A stretch of 64,000 nt of DNA, from contig NZ_OZ007030.1 in the NCBI RefSeq assembly GCF_963931595.1, positions 1,418,481 to 1,482,480 on the forward strand, written 5' to 3'. The translations under genes and the position numbers were made by a program. The first letter of the stretch is position 1; each line of letters starts with the position of its first letter. Shown piece by piece: positions 25,669 through 33,387 of this stretch. The notes beneath the pieces are model-generated. The model saw nothing but the letters and a program-made list of their open reading frames with translations, was not told where the DNA came from and searched no databases. This DNA comes from an uncultured Subdoligranulum sp. Lineage in GTDB: Bacteria; Bacillota; Clostridia; Oscillospirales; Ruminococcaceae.

Positions 25669-27105
25669 ATGGCACAACATGACCGCTATATCTCTCCGTT
25701 CAGCACCCGCTATGCTTCGGACGAGATGCAGTATATTTTCTCTGACGACAACAAGTTCCGTACCTGGCGCAAGCTGTGGATTGCCCTGGCCAAGGCCGAA
25801 CAGAAACAGGGTCTGGCCATCACCGATGAGCAGATTGCCGAGCTGGAAGCCCACAAGGACGACATCAACTATGAGGATGCCATCGCCCGGGAGAAGCTCG
25901 TGCGCCACGACGTGATGAGCCATGTCTACGCCTACGGCCTGCAGTGCCCCAAGGCAAAGGGCATTATTCATCTGGGCGCCACCAGCTGCTATGTGGGCGA
26001 CAACACCGATATCATCATCATGCGGGAAGCCCTGCAGCTGGTCCGCAAGAAGATCATCGGCGTGCTGGCCAACCTGGCCAAGTTTGCCGAGCAGTACAAG
26101 GCCATGCCTTGCTTGGCCTACACCCACTGCCAGCCCGCACAGCTGACCACGGTGGGCAAGCGTGCCACCCTGTGGATGAATGAGCTGTACATGGACCTGG
26201 AAGAGATCGACCATCAGATCGGTCAGCTGGCGCTGCGCGGCGTCAAGGGTACCACCGGCACCCAGGCCAGCTTCATGGAGCTGTTCAACGGCGATTCCGC
26301 CAAAGTCAAGGCCGTGGAGGCCGATGTCTGCGCGCAGATGGGCTTCACCAAGGTGGTGCCGGTCTGCGGCCAGACCTACAGCCGCAAGGTGGACTACAAT
26401 GTGCTGTCTGCCGTGGCGGGGCTGGGCCAGAGTGCCATGAAGATGGCCACCGACATCCGTCTGCTGGCCAACTTCAAGGAGATGGAGGAGCCCTTTGAAA
26501 AGAACCAGATCGGTTCTTCCGCCATGCCCTACAAGCGCAACCCCATGCGCTGCGAGCGCATCTGCGCCCTGAGCCGTTACCTGATGGTGGATGTGCTGAA
26601 CCCCGCCATGACCGCCGGTACCCAGTGGTTTGAGCGCACGCTGGACGACTCCGCCAACAAGCGCATTGCCATGGCGGAGGGCTTCCTGGCCGCCGACGCC
26701 ATCCTGAACATCCTGCTGAACGTTTCCGATGGTCTGGTGGTTTATCCCAAGGTCATCCGTGCCCGCGTGATGGCAGAGCTTCCCTTCATGGCCAGCGAGA
26801 ATATAATGATGAAGGCTGTGAAGAAGGGCGGCGACCGTCAGGAATTGCATGAGCGCCTGCGGGAGCACGCTGTGTCAGCTGCCGCCGTAGTCAAACAGGA
26901 GGGCAAGCCCAACGATATGATCGCCCGTGTGGAAGCGGATCCCGCCTTCGGCCTGAGCCGTGAGGAAATCGAGGCGGAGCTGAGCCCCGAGGCCTTCACC
27001 GGCCGTGCACCGGAACAGGTGGAGGAGTATCTCCGGGACGTTATTGCCCCGGTTCTCGCCGCCAATGCGGAGGACATCGGGCAGAAAGTAGAACTGAACG
27101 TCTGA
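25669..27105 (+). CDS. purB: Adenylosuccinate lyase
   Basis: Bifunctional lyase acting on SAICAR and adenylosuccinate, releasing fumarate; 478 residues. The fumarase/aspartase-superfamily signature GSSAMPYKRNPMRCERI lies near residue 283, with the catalytic serine on that flexible loop; THCQPAQLTTVGKR near 147 includes the catalytic histidine. It is longer than Bacillus PurB (~430) and closer in size to the eukaryote-type enzyme. Last gene of the operon; its fumarate product could enter the fumarase/malic enzyme branch encoded earlier in the window. Confidence 0.96.
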   Translation: MAQHDRYISPFSTRYASDEMQYIFSDDNKFRTWRKLWIALAKAEQKQGLAITDEQIAELEAHKDDINYEDAIAREKLVRHDVMSHVYAYGLQCPKAKGIIHLGATSCYVGDNTDIIIMREALQLVRKKIIGVLANLAKFAEQYKAMPCLAYTHCQPAQLTTVGKRATLWMNELYMDLEEIDHQIGQLALRGVKGTTGTQASFMELFNGDSAKVKAVEADVCAQMGFTKVVPVCGQTYSRKVDYNVLSAVAGLGQSAMKMATDIRLLANFKEMEEPFEKNQIGSSAMPYKRNPMRCERICALSRYLMVDVLNPAMTAGTQWFERTLDDSANKRIAMAEGFLAADAILNILLNVSDGLVVYPKVIRARVMAELPFMASENIMMKAVKKGGDRQELHERLREHAVSAAAVVKQEGKPNDMIARVEADPAFGLSREEIEAELSPEAFTGRAPEQVEEYLRDVIAPVLAANAEDIGQKVELNV

Positions 27106-27129
27106 TTCTGACCTATCAATCCCATCAAT

Positions 27130-27169
27130 AAAAAATCCCGTGGAACGAAATCGTTCCACGGGATTTTTT
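27130..27169 (+). terminator. Bidirectional terminator between purB and ftsQ
   Basis: Nineteen-bp perfect inverted repeat around TCCCGTGGAACGA / TCGTTCCACGGGA with A6 before and T6 after, so it works on both strands. Its T-run overlaps the stop codon of the convergent ftsQ gene. Confidence 0.95.
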
Positions 27170-28376
27170 ATTCTTCATCCGTTGTATCGGTATCACTGTC
27201 GGCAGAGGCAGCTTCGTCTCCCTCTTCAGTGGATTCCGGCGTGGGGGTAGGTGTGGGGTCCGGCTCATCGGGGGCGAAGTACCCCTTGATCTCCCCGTCC
27301 GTCTGCTGATAGCTGACATCCAGCGTTCCCTTGTCACTGGCAGAAAGACCCTTGTCCGGGTCCAGAATGGCCACCGAGGCAAGGCGGATCTTATAATCCA
27401 GCCGGTTGCTGTTGCCCAGCAGTACCTGAATGCGGTTCTGGTAGGTGAAGCTGAGATTGCTCAGGTCGGCAATGTTCAGGGCGGTCACTCCATCCGACAG
27501 CCCCTGGGCCTCCATCTCCTCCAGCATCTGATCAAGCACGTTGGCCGCACTGACCTGGGCCGTTTCCAGCGTAGCCTCCTCCCCCTGCAACAGGGAGTTG
27601 TAGCTGACCGGCACCACAATCTGTCCCGGCTCCGGCGAGAAATCCGGCTGCAGGGTACAGGAAAGCACGGTCAGCCCTTCGGGCTGGGAAACATCGGTGC
27701 GCAGAATCTTGAGAGAATCGCTGAGGATCATCCACCCGCCGGAATACATGCAGGTAAACCGCTCTGTGGCCGGACGGACCTTGATGACCACAGTACCCGG
27801 CAGCTGAATATCTACCTGCACGTTGTCCAGGTATGGAAACCGGGACTGCAATTGTATCGTCTTTTCCGTGGTGGAAAATCCGAACAAGCTGCTCCCCTGC
27901 TCAATCCCCAGGGCGGCGATGATCTCCTCCTCGGTGTAAATGCCGGTGTCCGCCGGTGTGGTCCGGTCAAAGGTCTCGACCCGGAAGGATGTCACCTTGA
28001 ACAGCAGATTGATGGAGATGATCGTTCCCAAGGCCAGCACGGCCAGTACGCCCAGTATGCCCAAGAGCCTGCGCCGATTGCGCTGGCGCAGCAATTCCGC
28101 CTGGGTGACCCGACGCTGCCGCCGCGGTGCACCGGGGGTGTAACCGGCTTTTTGGGGATTCAGCTGCGGTTGGGTCCGCGACCGCTGTGTGGCAGCTCCA
28201 CGGCGTCGGGATGGCGGCACGGGATCGGGGGGCGGCTGCCTTGACGCATTCCCGCGAGGACGGACCGGCTTCTGCTTTTCCAACCCTAACCGACTGCCCA
28301 GACTGCGCTTTTGTCCAGAATATGCGAAGGAGCCGCCCCTGGACTTTTGCTGACGGCTGCGCTGGTCGCGGTCCAT
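27168..28376 (-). CDS. ftsQ: Cell division protein FtsQ/DivIB
   Basis: Bitopic septal protein of the FtsQ-FtsL-FtsB complex, 402 residues. A long basic, proline-rich cytoplasmic tail (1-103) precedes one transmembrane helix (about 104-126), then a POTRA domain (about 128-200, starting FKVTSFRVET) and the FtsQ beta domain. The C-terminal ~30 residues are acidic low-complexity with a TPTPTPES repeat and look disordered. Both tails are longer than usual. Last gene of the division/wall cluster, 44 bp after murG. Recognition rests on architecture and position, since FtsQ is poorly conserved in sequence. Confidence 0.88.
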   Translation of the reverse strand: MDRDQRSRQQKSRGGSFAYSGQKRSLGSRLGLEKQKPVRPRGNASRQPPPDPVPPSRRRGAATQRSRTQPQLNPQKAGYTPGAPRRQRRVTQAELLRQRNRRRLLGILGVLAVLALGTIISINLLFKVTSFRVETFDRTTPADTGIYTEEEIIAALGIEQGSSLFGFSTTEKTIQLQSRFPYLDNVQVDIQLPGTVVIKVRPATERFTCMYSGGWMILSDSLKILRTDVSQPEGLTVLSCTLQPDFSPEPGQIVVPVSYNSLLQGEEATLETAQVSAANVLDQMLEEMEAQGLSDGVTALNIADLSNLSFTYQNRIQVLLGNSNRLDYKIRLASVAILDPDKGLSASDKGTLDVSYQQTDGEIKGYFAPDEPDPTPTPTPESTEEGDEAASADSDTDTTDEE

Positions 28377-28420
28377 ACGGGTGGCTCCTTTCCTGGATAA
28401 TGACTTGGGGTAAAGGTTTT

Positions 28421-29536
28421 TTACTTTACAAGGTTCAACAGTTTTTCGGTGATCAGTTCAAGGCTGTGCGGGTTGCCCAGTTTCCTGGCATTCTGGCCCA
28501 TCTCTGCCAGTTTGCCCGGTGTGCCCAGCAGTTTCTGCACGGTATCAATGAGTTTTTCCCCGGTCAGGTTCTTTTCCTCGATCACCACCGCGGCGCCGGC
28601 CTTTTCCAGCTCCAGTGCATTGTAATACTGGTGGTTTTCCGCCACATTGGGACTGGGGATCAGCACCGAGGCGCGGCCCACCGCTTCCAGTTCCGCCAGC
28701 GTCAGCGCGCCGGAGCGGGCAATCACCAGATCCGCCGCTGCCAGCAGCTGGGGCATATTGTTGATATAGGGCGTGACGACCAGATTGGGACCGGGCGCAA
28801 AGCCCTTTTCCCGCTCCAGACGATTGAACAGGATGACACCGCGTTTGCCGGTGGCATGGAGGTGCAGTACATTGGCCCCCTGCTGCTTTTCCCAGGCACA
28901 CAGGTCGGCCACCACTTCATTGATGCGGTCCGCTCCCAGGCTGCCGCCAAAGCTAAGAATGACCGTGCGGTCTCCCGCATCCAGCTTCTGACGGGCTGCC
29001 TGCCGGTCCGCCGTCAGCACTTCCGGGCGGACGGGGTTGCCCACCACAAAGGTCTTATCCGGCGCACCCAGTTTTTCTACCGCGTCGGCGCTGGCTGCCA
29101 GAACCAGATCCACATCCTTGGCCAGCAGCTTGTTGGTCACTCCGGGGAATGCGTTCTGTTCGTGGATGGCCGTCTTGATGCCGCGCTTGGCAGCCGCCCG
29201 CACAATGGGACCGCTGACATAGCCGCCGCAGCCAATGACCAGATCCGGCCGCACTTCATCGAGGATTTTCCGGGTGCGCGGGCCGGAAAGTGCCAGATGC
29301 CAGATCGCCACCACGTTGCGCACGACATTTTCGGCGTTCAGGCGGCGCTGGAAGCCGTTGATCTCAATGTGATGGAATGGGTACCCGGCCTTGGTGACAA
29401 GACCATACTCCATACCCTCGCGGCGGCCGGCAAAATGGATCTCGGCAGTGGGATCCGCTGCCTTCAGGGCCCCTGCGATGGCCAGTGCCGGGTTGATATG
29501 GCCGGCTGTGCCGCCGGCAGCAATCAGAACACGCAT
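28421..29536 (-). CDS. murG: Lipid II-forming GlcNAc transferase MurG
   Basis: Membrane-associated GT28 enzyme adding GlcNAc to lipid I to make lipid II; 371 residues, normal. N-terminal glycine-rich loop AAGGTAGHINPALAIA at residues 6-21, second loop LSFGGSLGADRIN near 168, and the UDP-GlcNAc site RSGALTLAELEAVGRASVLIP near 270. It sits between ftsW and ftsQ as in Bacillus-type clusters, starting 30 bp after ftsW. Confidence 0.97.
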   Translation of the reverse strand: MRVLIAAGGTAGHINPALAIAGALKAADPTAEIHFAGRREGMEYGLVTKAGYPFHHIEINGFQRRLNAENVVRNVVAIWHLALSGPRTRKILDEVRPDLVIGCGGYVSGPIVRAAAKRGIKTAIHEQNAFPGVTNKLLAKDVDLVLAASADAVEKLGAPDKTFVVGNPVRPEVLTADRQAARQKLDAGDRTVILSFGGSLGADRINEVVADLCAWEKQQGANVLHLHATGKRGVILFNRLEREKGFAPGPNLVVTPYINNMPQLLAAADLVIARSGALTLAELEAVGRASVLIPSPNVAENHQYYNALELEKAGAAVVIEEKNLTGEKLIDTVQKLLGTPGKLAEMGQNARKLGNPHSLELITEKLLNLVK

Positions 29537-29566
29537 ACACTCTCCCCTTTTCTTCCCGTTATGTAA

Positions 29567-30859
29567 TCAGGTACTCTGGCGGCGATAGACCGGGCGGCGC
29601 GGTGTGCGTCCCAGCTTCCGGTCGATCTCGGCCTGGTGCTGCTTTTGACGCGCTTCCATCCGTGCATTACCCGCTCTGGATATGCTGAGCAGTACACCCA
29701 TCTCACCCAGAAGCAGCAAAAGACTGGTGCCGCCCGACGAAAAGAACGGCAGGCTGATGCCGGTATTGGGCAGCAATGCGGTGGCCACACCAATGTGGCA
29801 GAACACCTGCCAGGCCACCTGGGCCGTAATGCCGATGCCCAGCAAGGCGCCGAAAAAGTCCGGCGCATTGAGGGCGATGAGAATGCCCTGCACGATGATG
29901 GCCGCAAAGAGCAGAATCAGCGCCAGCGCGCCCACGAAGCCAAGCTCCTCGCAGACCACCGAGAAAATGAAGTCGTTTTCGGCGTAGGGCAGCCACTGGT
30001 GCTTCTGCACGCTGTTGCCGATTCCCACACCGAACAGCCCGCCAGTGCAGATGGCATAGACGCTCTGCCGGGTCTGCCACAGCATGTTGGCGGTGTCGGT
30101 GGGGGTCAGACCCCACACACCGCCCAGCCGCTCGGCCGCGTAGCCGCCGCTGGACTGCAGATAATTATAGAACGCCAGGCCGCCGGCTGCCCCCAGGCCC
30201 CCGGCTGCAAACAGCCAGACACCGCCGCCGCCCGCGCAGAGCAGCATGGTGGCAAAGATGGCGCACATCAGCAGCATGGCCGAGTTGTGGGGTTCCAGAC
30301 GCAGCAGAATCAGCACCGGGACCAGCGGCAAAGCTGGCAGCAGGATGCCGTAGATGGGATTCTTGATTTTCTCTTTGTGTTTGTCCAGGGCGTCCGCCGT
30401 GCCGAGAATGATGGCGAACTTGGCCATCTCGGACGGCTGCAGCGACATACCACCCGGGAAATACACCCAGCGGTAACAACCGTTGCTGTCGCTGGGCATG
30501 AACAGTGCCACCACCAGCAGCACCAGTGTCACAAAATAAAAGGTCTCGTTGAGATAGCGCAGGGCGCGGTAGTTGATGCGCGACATGAACAGCATGGCGG
30601 CAAACCCCACCACCGCGACGATGGCCTGGGGTTTGATGAAGTGGTAGATATCGCCATATTTGGTGTAGCCGCTGGAATAGCTGGCCGAAAACAGCATGAT
30701 CAGCCCGTAGGCCAGCGTGACGGCCAGCGTGCCCACAAAGCCCCAGGAGACCGGGCCGCGCTCCGCCTTGGGCAGCCGGATCACCCGCAGCATGCGGATG
30801 ATGTTACCCACCGAGCGGTCCAGAATCAGGGCCAGAAGACTGAGGGATGTATTTTGCAA
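29567..30859 (-). CDS. ftsW: SEDS peptidoglycan polymerase FtsW
   Basis: Septal glycosyltransferase of the SEDS family with about ten membrane helices; 430 residues. Signatures: QPSEMAKFAIIL near 145 in this frame, the catalytic-loop region AYAENDFIFSVVCEELGF near 285, and NTGISLPFFSSGGTS near 370. I chose TTG 30859 because AAAGGAGGG lies eight bases upstream, an ideal spacing; the ATG at 30919 and the internal ATG at 30793 lack a good site. The C-terminal ~40 residues are basic and cytoplasmic. It would partner the PASTA-domain PBP of the same cluster. Confidence 0.93.
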   Translation of the reverse strand: MQNTSLSLLALILDRSVGNIIRMLRVIRLPKAERGPVSWGFVGTLAVTLAYGLIMLFSASYSSGYTKYGDIYHFIKPQAIVAVVGFAAMLFMSRINYRALRYLNETFYFVTLVLLVVALFMPSDSNGCYRWVYFPGGMSLQPSEMAKFAIILGTADALDKHKEKIKNPIYGILLPALPLVPVLILLRLEPHNSAMLLMCAIFATMLLCAGGGGVWLFAAGGLGAAGGLAFYNYLQSSGGYAAERLGGVWGLTPTDTANMLWQTRQSVYAICTGGLFGVGIGNSVQKHQWLPYAENDFIFSVVCEELGFVGALALILLFAAIIVQGILIALNAPDFFGALLGIGITAQVAWQVFCHIGVATALLPNTGISLPFFSSGGTSLLLLLGEMGVLLSISRAGNARMEARQKQHQAEIDRKLGRTPRRPVYRRQST

Positions 30860-30915
30860 GGGGAAGGCCCTCCTTTCGGGGCGTGCCGGGAAGACACCGC
30901 ACCCAAGGGGCACGG

Positions 30916-31929
30916 TCAAACGAGACAGATATACAGGATGCCCAGCGCCACGCCGATGGCCGCGATGAGGGCGAAGAAGCCGTCGATCTTGACCTCTCGC
31001 CAGCCGCGCATCTCAAAGGCATGGTGGATGGGTGTCATCTTGAAGATCCGTTTGCCGTGGGTAAGTTTGAAATAGACGCGCTGGATGACCACCGTCATGG
31101 CGTCCCAGATATACACAATGCCGAAGAACAGCACCAGTTCGGGCCGGTCCATGATAAAGGCCAGCGCCGTGACAAGTCCGCCGAAGAACATGCTGCCGGT
31201 ATCGCCCATGAACACCTTGGCCGGATAGAAGTTCCAGATCAGGAACCCGGCGCAGGCGCCCGCCGTGGCCGAGGCGATCAGCGACACGTGCACAAAGCCC
31301 AGCAGACTGCCGGCCAGCAGATAGCCCAGCATGGACACAAAGGTCACGCCGGTGCACAGGCCGTCCAGCCCGTCCGTCAGGTTTACGGCATTCACCAGGA
31401 AGATGATGCCGAAGAAGGCGATGGGATAGAAGAGGATTCCGAAATCCACCGCGCCGGCCACCGGCAGCATGACCTGGGTGGAAAGCAGGCCCAGGCTGTG
31501 CAGACCGATCATGAATCCCACGGTCACCGCCACCTGGAAGACAATCTTCTGCCACGCGGTCAGGCCCAGGTTCCGATGCTTGATGACCTTGATGAAGTCA
31601 TCGAGAAAGCCGATGAGGCCGGACCCGAAAGCCAGGAACAGCACCATCATGCCGGCAGCCATCTGCTGCGGGCCCAGCACCTCCGGCGCCTGCCCCTGGA
31701 ACATTGCCCAGACAACGCCCAGCGTCACCAGGATGCCGAAGATAAAGCCCAGGCCGCCCATGGTGGGGGTTCCGTTTTTCTTGTTGTGCCAGGTGGGGCC
31801 CTCCTCGCGGATGGTCTGCCCGAAATGCAGACGGTGCAAGGCAGGGATCAGCAGCCAGCAGGTCACAGCCGTGACGGCAAAACCGCCCACCGCCGAAGCC
31901 GCCAGCATATAGGAGACAGTTTGCTCCAT
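30916..31929 (-). CDS. mraY: Phospho-MurNAc-pentapeptide translocase MraY
   Basis: Polytopic enzyme transferring phospho-MurNAc-pentapeptide to undecaprenyl phosphate (lipid I); 337 residues, about ten helices. Family motifs: KNGTPTMGGLGFI near 51, the metal-site region NAVNLTDGLDGL near 180, GDTGSMFFGG near 247, and TPIHHAFEMRGW (HHxFE) near 301. Lies between murF and ftsW; the canonical neighbour murD is missing. Confidence 0.97.
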   Translation of the reverse strand: MEQTVSYMLAASAVGGFAVTAVTCWLLIPALHRLHFGQTIREEGPTWHNKKNGTPTMGGLGFIFGILVTLGVVWAMFQGQAPEVLGPQQMAAGMMVLFLAFGSGLIGFLDDFIKVIKHRNLGLTAWQKIVFQVAVTVGFMIGLHSLGLLSTQVMLPVAGAVDFGILFYPIAFFGIIFLVNAVNLTDGLDGLCTGVTFVSMLGYLLAGSLLGFVHVSLIASATAGACAGFLIWNFYPAKVFMGDTGSMFFGGLVTALAFIMDRPELVLFFGIVYIWDAMTVVIQRVYFKLTHGKRIFKMTPIHHAFEMRGWREVKIDGFFALIAAIGVALGILYICLV

Positions 31930-31984
31930 GCAGTCATTCCTCCAAAAAACTCATCTTTTCTCGGCGCGACTGCATGGGAAGCCG

Positions 31985-33346
31985 TCACGCCTGTGGCAAT
32001 CCAGTGTAATACTCCTGCAACAGCTCTTCCAGCTTCATCGCATGGCTGGCCTTGGCCAACAGCGCGTCACCGGGCTGTACAAATTGCTGTAGACATTGTA
32101 GCACCTCTTGGGCATTTTGGCAATGCACAGTTGTTACGCCTCCGGCCTTGGCTGCCTCGGCCATCACCGCACTGCGCGGGCCGTAGGCGATCAGCACATC
32201 AATGCCCGCTTCGGCCACCCATTCGCCGGTATGGCGGTGGCCTTCCTCGCTGGCATCTCCCAGCTCCAGCATATCGCCCAGCAGCGCAATCTTGCGCCGG
32301 TTGGGCAGCGCCTTCAGCACCGAGATGGCCGCCTTCATGCTGTCGGGGCTGGCATTGTAGCAGTCCTCCACAACGGTCACGCCGCCCTTTTCCACAATAT
32401 GCTGGCGCATGCCGGTGGTCTCGTAGCGGGACAGCGCCGCAGCACAGGCCGCCGGGTCCAGGCCCAGCCGCGTGGCAGCTGCGTAGGCAGCCAGCGCATC
32501 GTAGACGGTGTGCACACCAGCCGTGGGGATGGAAACCGGGAACGTACCGTTTTCCCGGTCCACCAGCGTGAAGGTGGTCCCCTGTGCCCCGGTCTTGATG
32601 TCCGTGGCCCGGACATCCGCCTCCTTCTCAATGCCGAACCAGACCGCCCGCAGCCGGTTGGGCACCTGGGCGGTGGGCAGCAGGTCATTGTCGGCGTTGA
32701 GCACCAGCGGCGCACCATCCGGCAGGCCTGCACAGATTTCCATCTTTGCTTTCAGTATATTCTCCCGGGTGCCGAGATTTTCCAGATGGGAGACACCGAT
32801 CATCGTGATGATGCCCGCCGAGGGCCGCACGCAGCGGGTCAGGCGCTCAATCTCGCCGGCATGGTCCATCCCCATCTCCACCACCGCGTACTCGGTGGCG
32901 TTTTCCAGACGGAACAGCGTGTTGGGCACGCCGATCTCGTTGTTCTGGTTGCCCTCGGTCTTGAGGGTGTTGCCGAAAGCCGACAGCACCGCATAGCAGA
33001 ATTCCTTGGTGGTGGTCTTGCCTACGCTGCCCGTCACGCCGATGATGCGGGGACTGAACAGCATACGGTAGTTGGAAGCCATGCGGACCATGGCCAGGGC
33101 ACTGTCCGGCACCACCACGGTGCGGTCCGCCGGGACGCCCTCCACCGGGTGATTGGCAATGATATAAGCCGCGCCGTTCTGATAGGCACCGGCGGCGAAG
33201 GTGTGTCCATCCACCCGTTCCCCGGGGAAACAGACAAAGACACAGTCCGGCTCCACCTTGCGGCTGTCGGTGACCACCGCCCGGATGGAAATGGGTTCGG
33301 CCAGCGTCAGGCCGGCCAGCAGTTCATTGGCAGGGATGGGTTGCAT
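31985..33346 (-). CDS. murF: UDP-MurNAc-tripeptide-D-Ala-D-Ala ligase
   Basis: Adds D-Ala-D-Ala to the UDP-MurNAc-tripeptide, the last soluble step before MraY; 453 residues, normal. N-terminal uridine-binding domain with VVTDSRKVEPDCVFVC near 24, ATP loop GVTGSVGKTTTKEF near 103, and substrate elements NNEIGVPNTLFRL near 133 and EDCYNASPDSM near 318. ATG 33346 follows AAGGAGG; 15 upstream in-frame codons are excluded. murE, which usually precedes murF, is absent. Confidence 0.96.
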   Translation of the reverse strand: MQPIPANELLAGLTLAEPISIRAVVTDSRKVEPDCVFVCFPGERVDGHTFAAGAYQNGAAYIIANHPVEGVPADRTVVVPDSALAMVRMASNYRMLFSPRIIGVTGSVGKTTTKEFCYAVLSAFGNTLKTEGNQNNEIGVPNTLFRLENATEYAVVEMGMDHAGEIERLTRCVRPSAGIITMIGVSHLENLGTRENILKAKMEICAGLPDGAPLVLNADNDLLPTAQVPNRLRAVWFGIEKEADVRATDIKTGAQGTTFTLVDRENGTFPVSIPTAGVHTVYDALAAYAAATRLGLDPAACAAALSRYETTGMRQHIVEKGGVTVVEDCYNASPDSMKAAISVLKALPNRRKIALLGDMLELGDASEEGHRHTGEWVAEAGIDVLIAYGPRSAVMAEAAKAGGVTTVHCQNAQEVLQCLQQFVQPGDALLAKASHAMKLEELLQEYYTGLPQA

Positions 33347-33387
33347 AGAGATGCCTCCTTCAGATTGCTTGGAAAAATGGCGTCGTC

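Noticed and set aside
20650..26868. 2072-codon open frame antisense to purD, purL and purB
   Set aside because: A shadow of strong G/C third-position bias: opposite strand of three certain purine genes, Gly/His/Val/Gln-rich translation with no domain, and no ribosome site.
30860..30919. ATG 30919 as ftsW start
   Set aside because: No ribosome site precedes it, it overlaps mraY by 4 bp, and TTG 30859 has an ideally spaced AAAGGAGGG.
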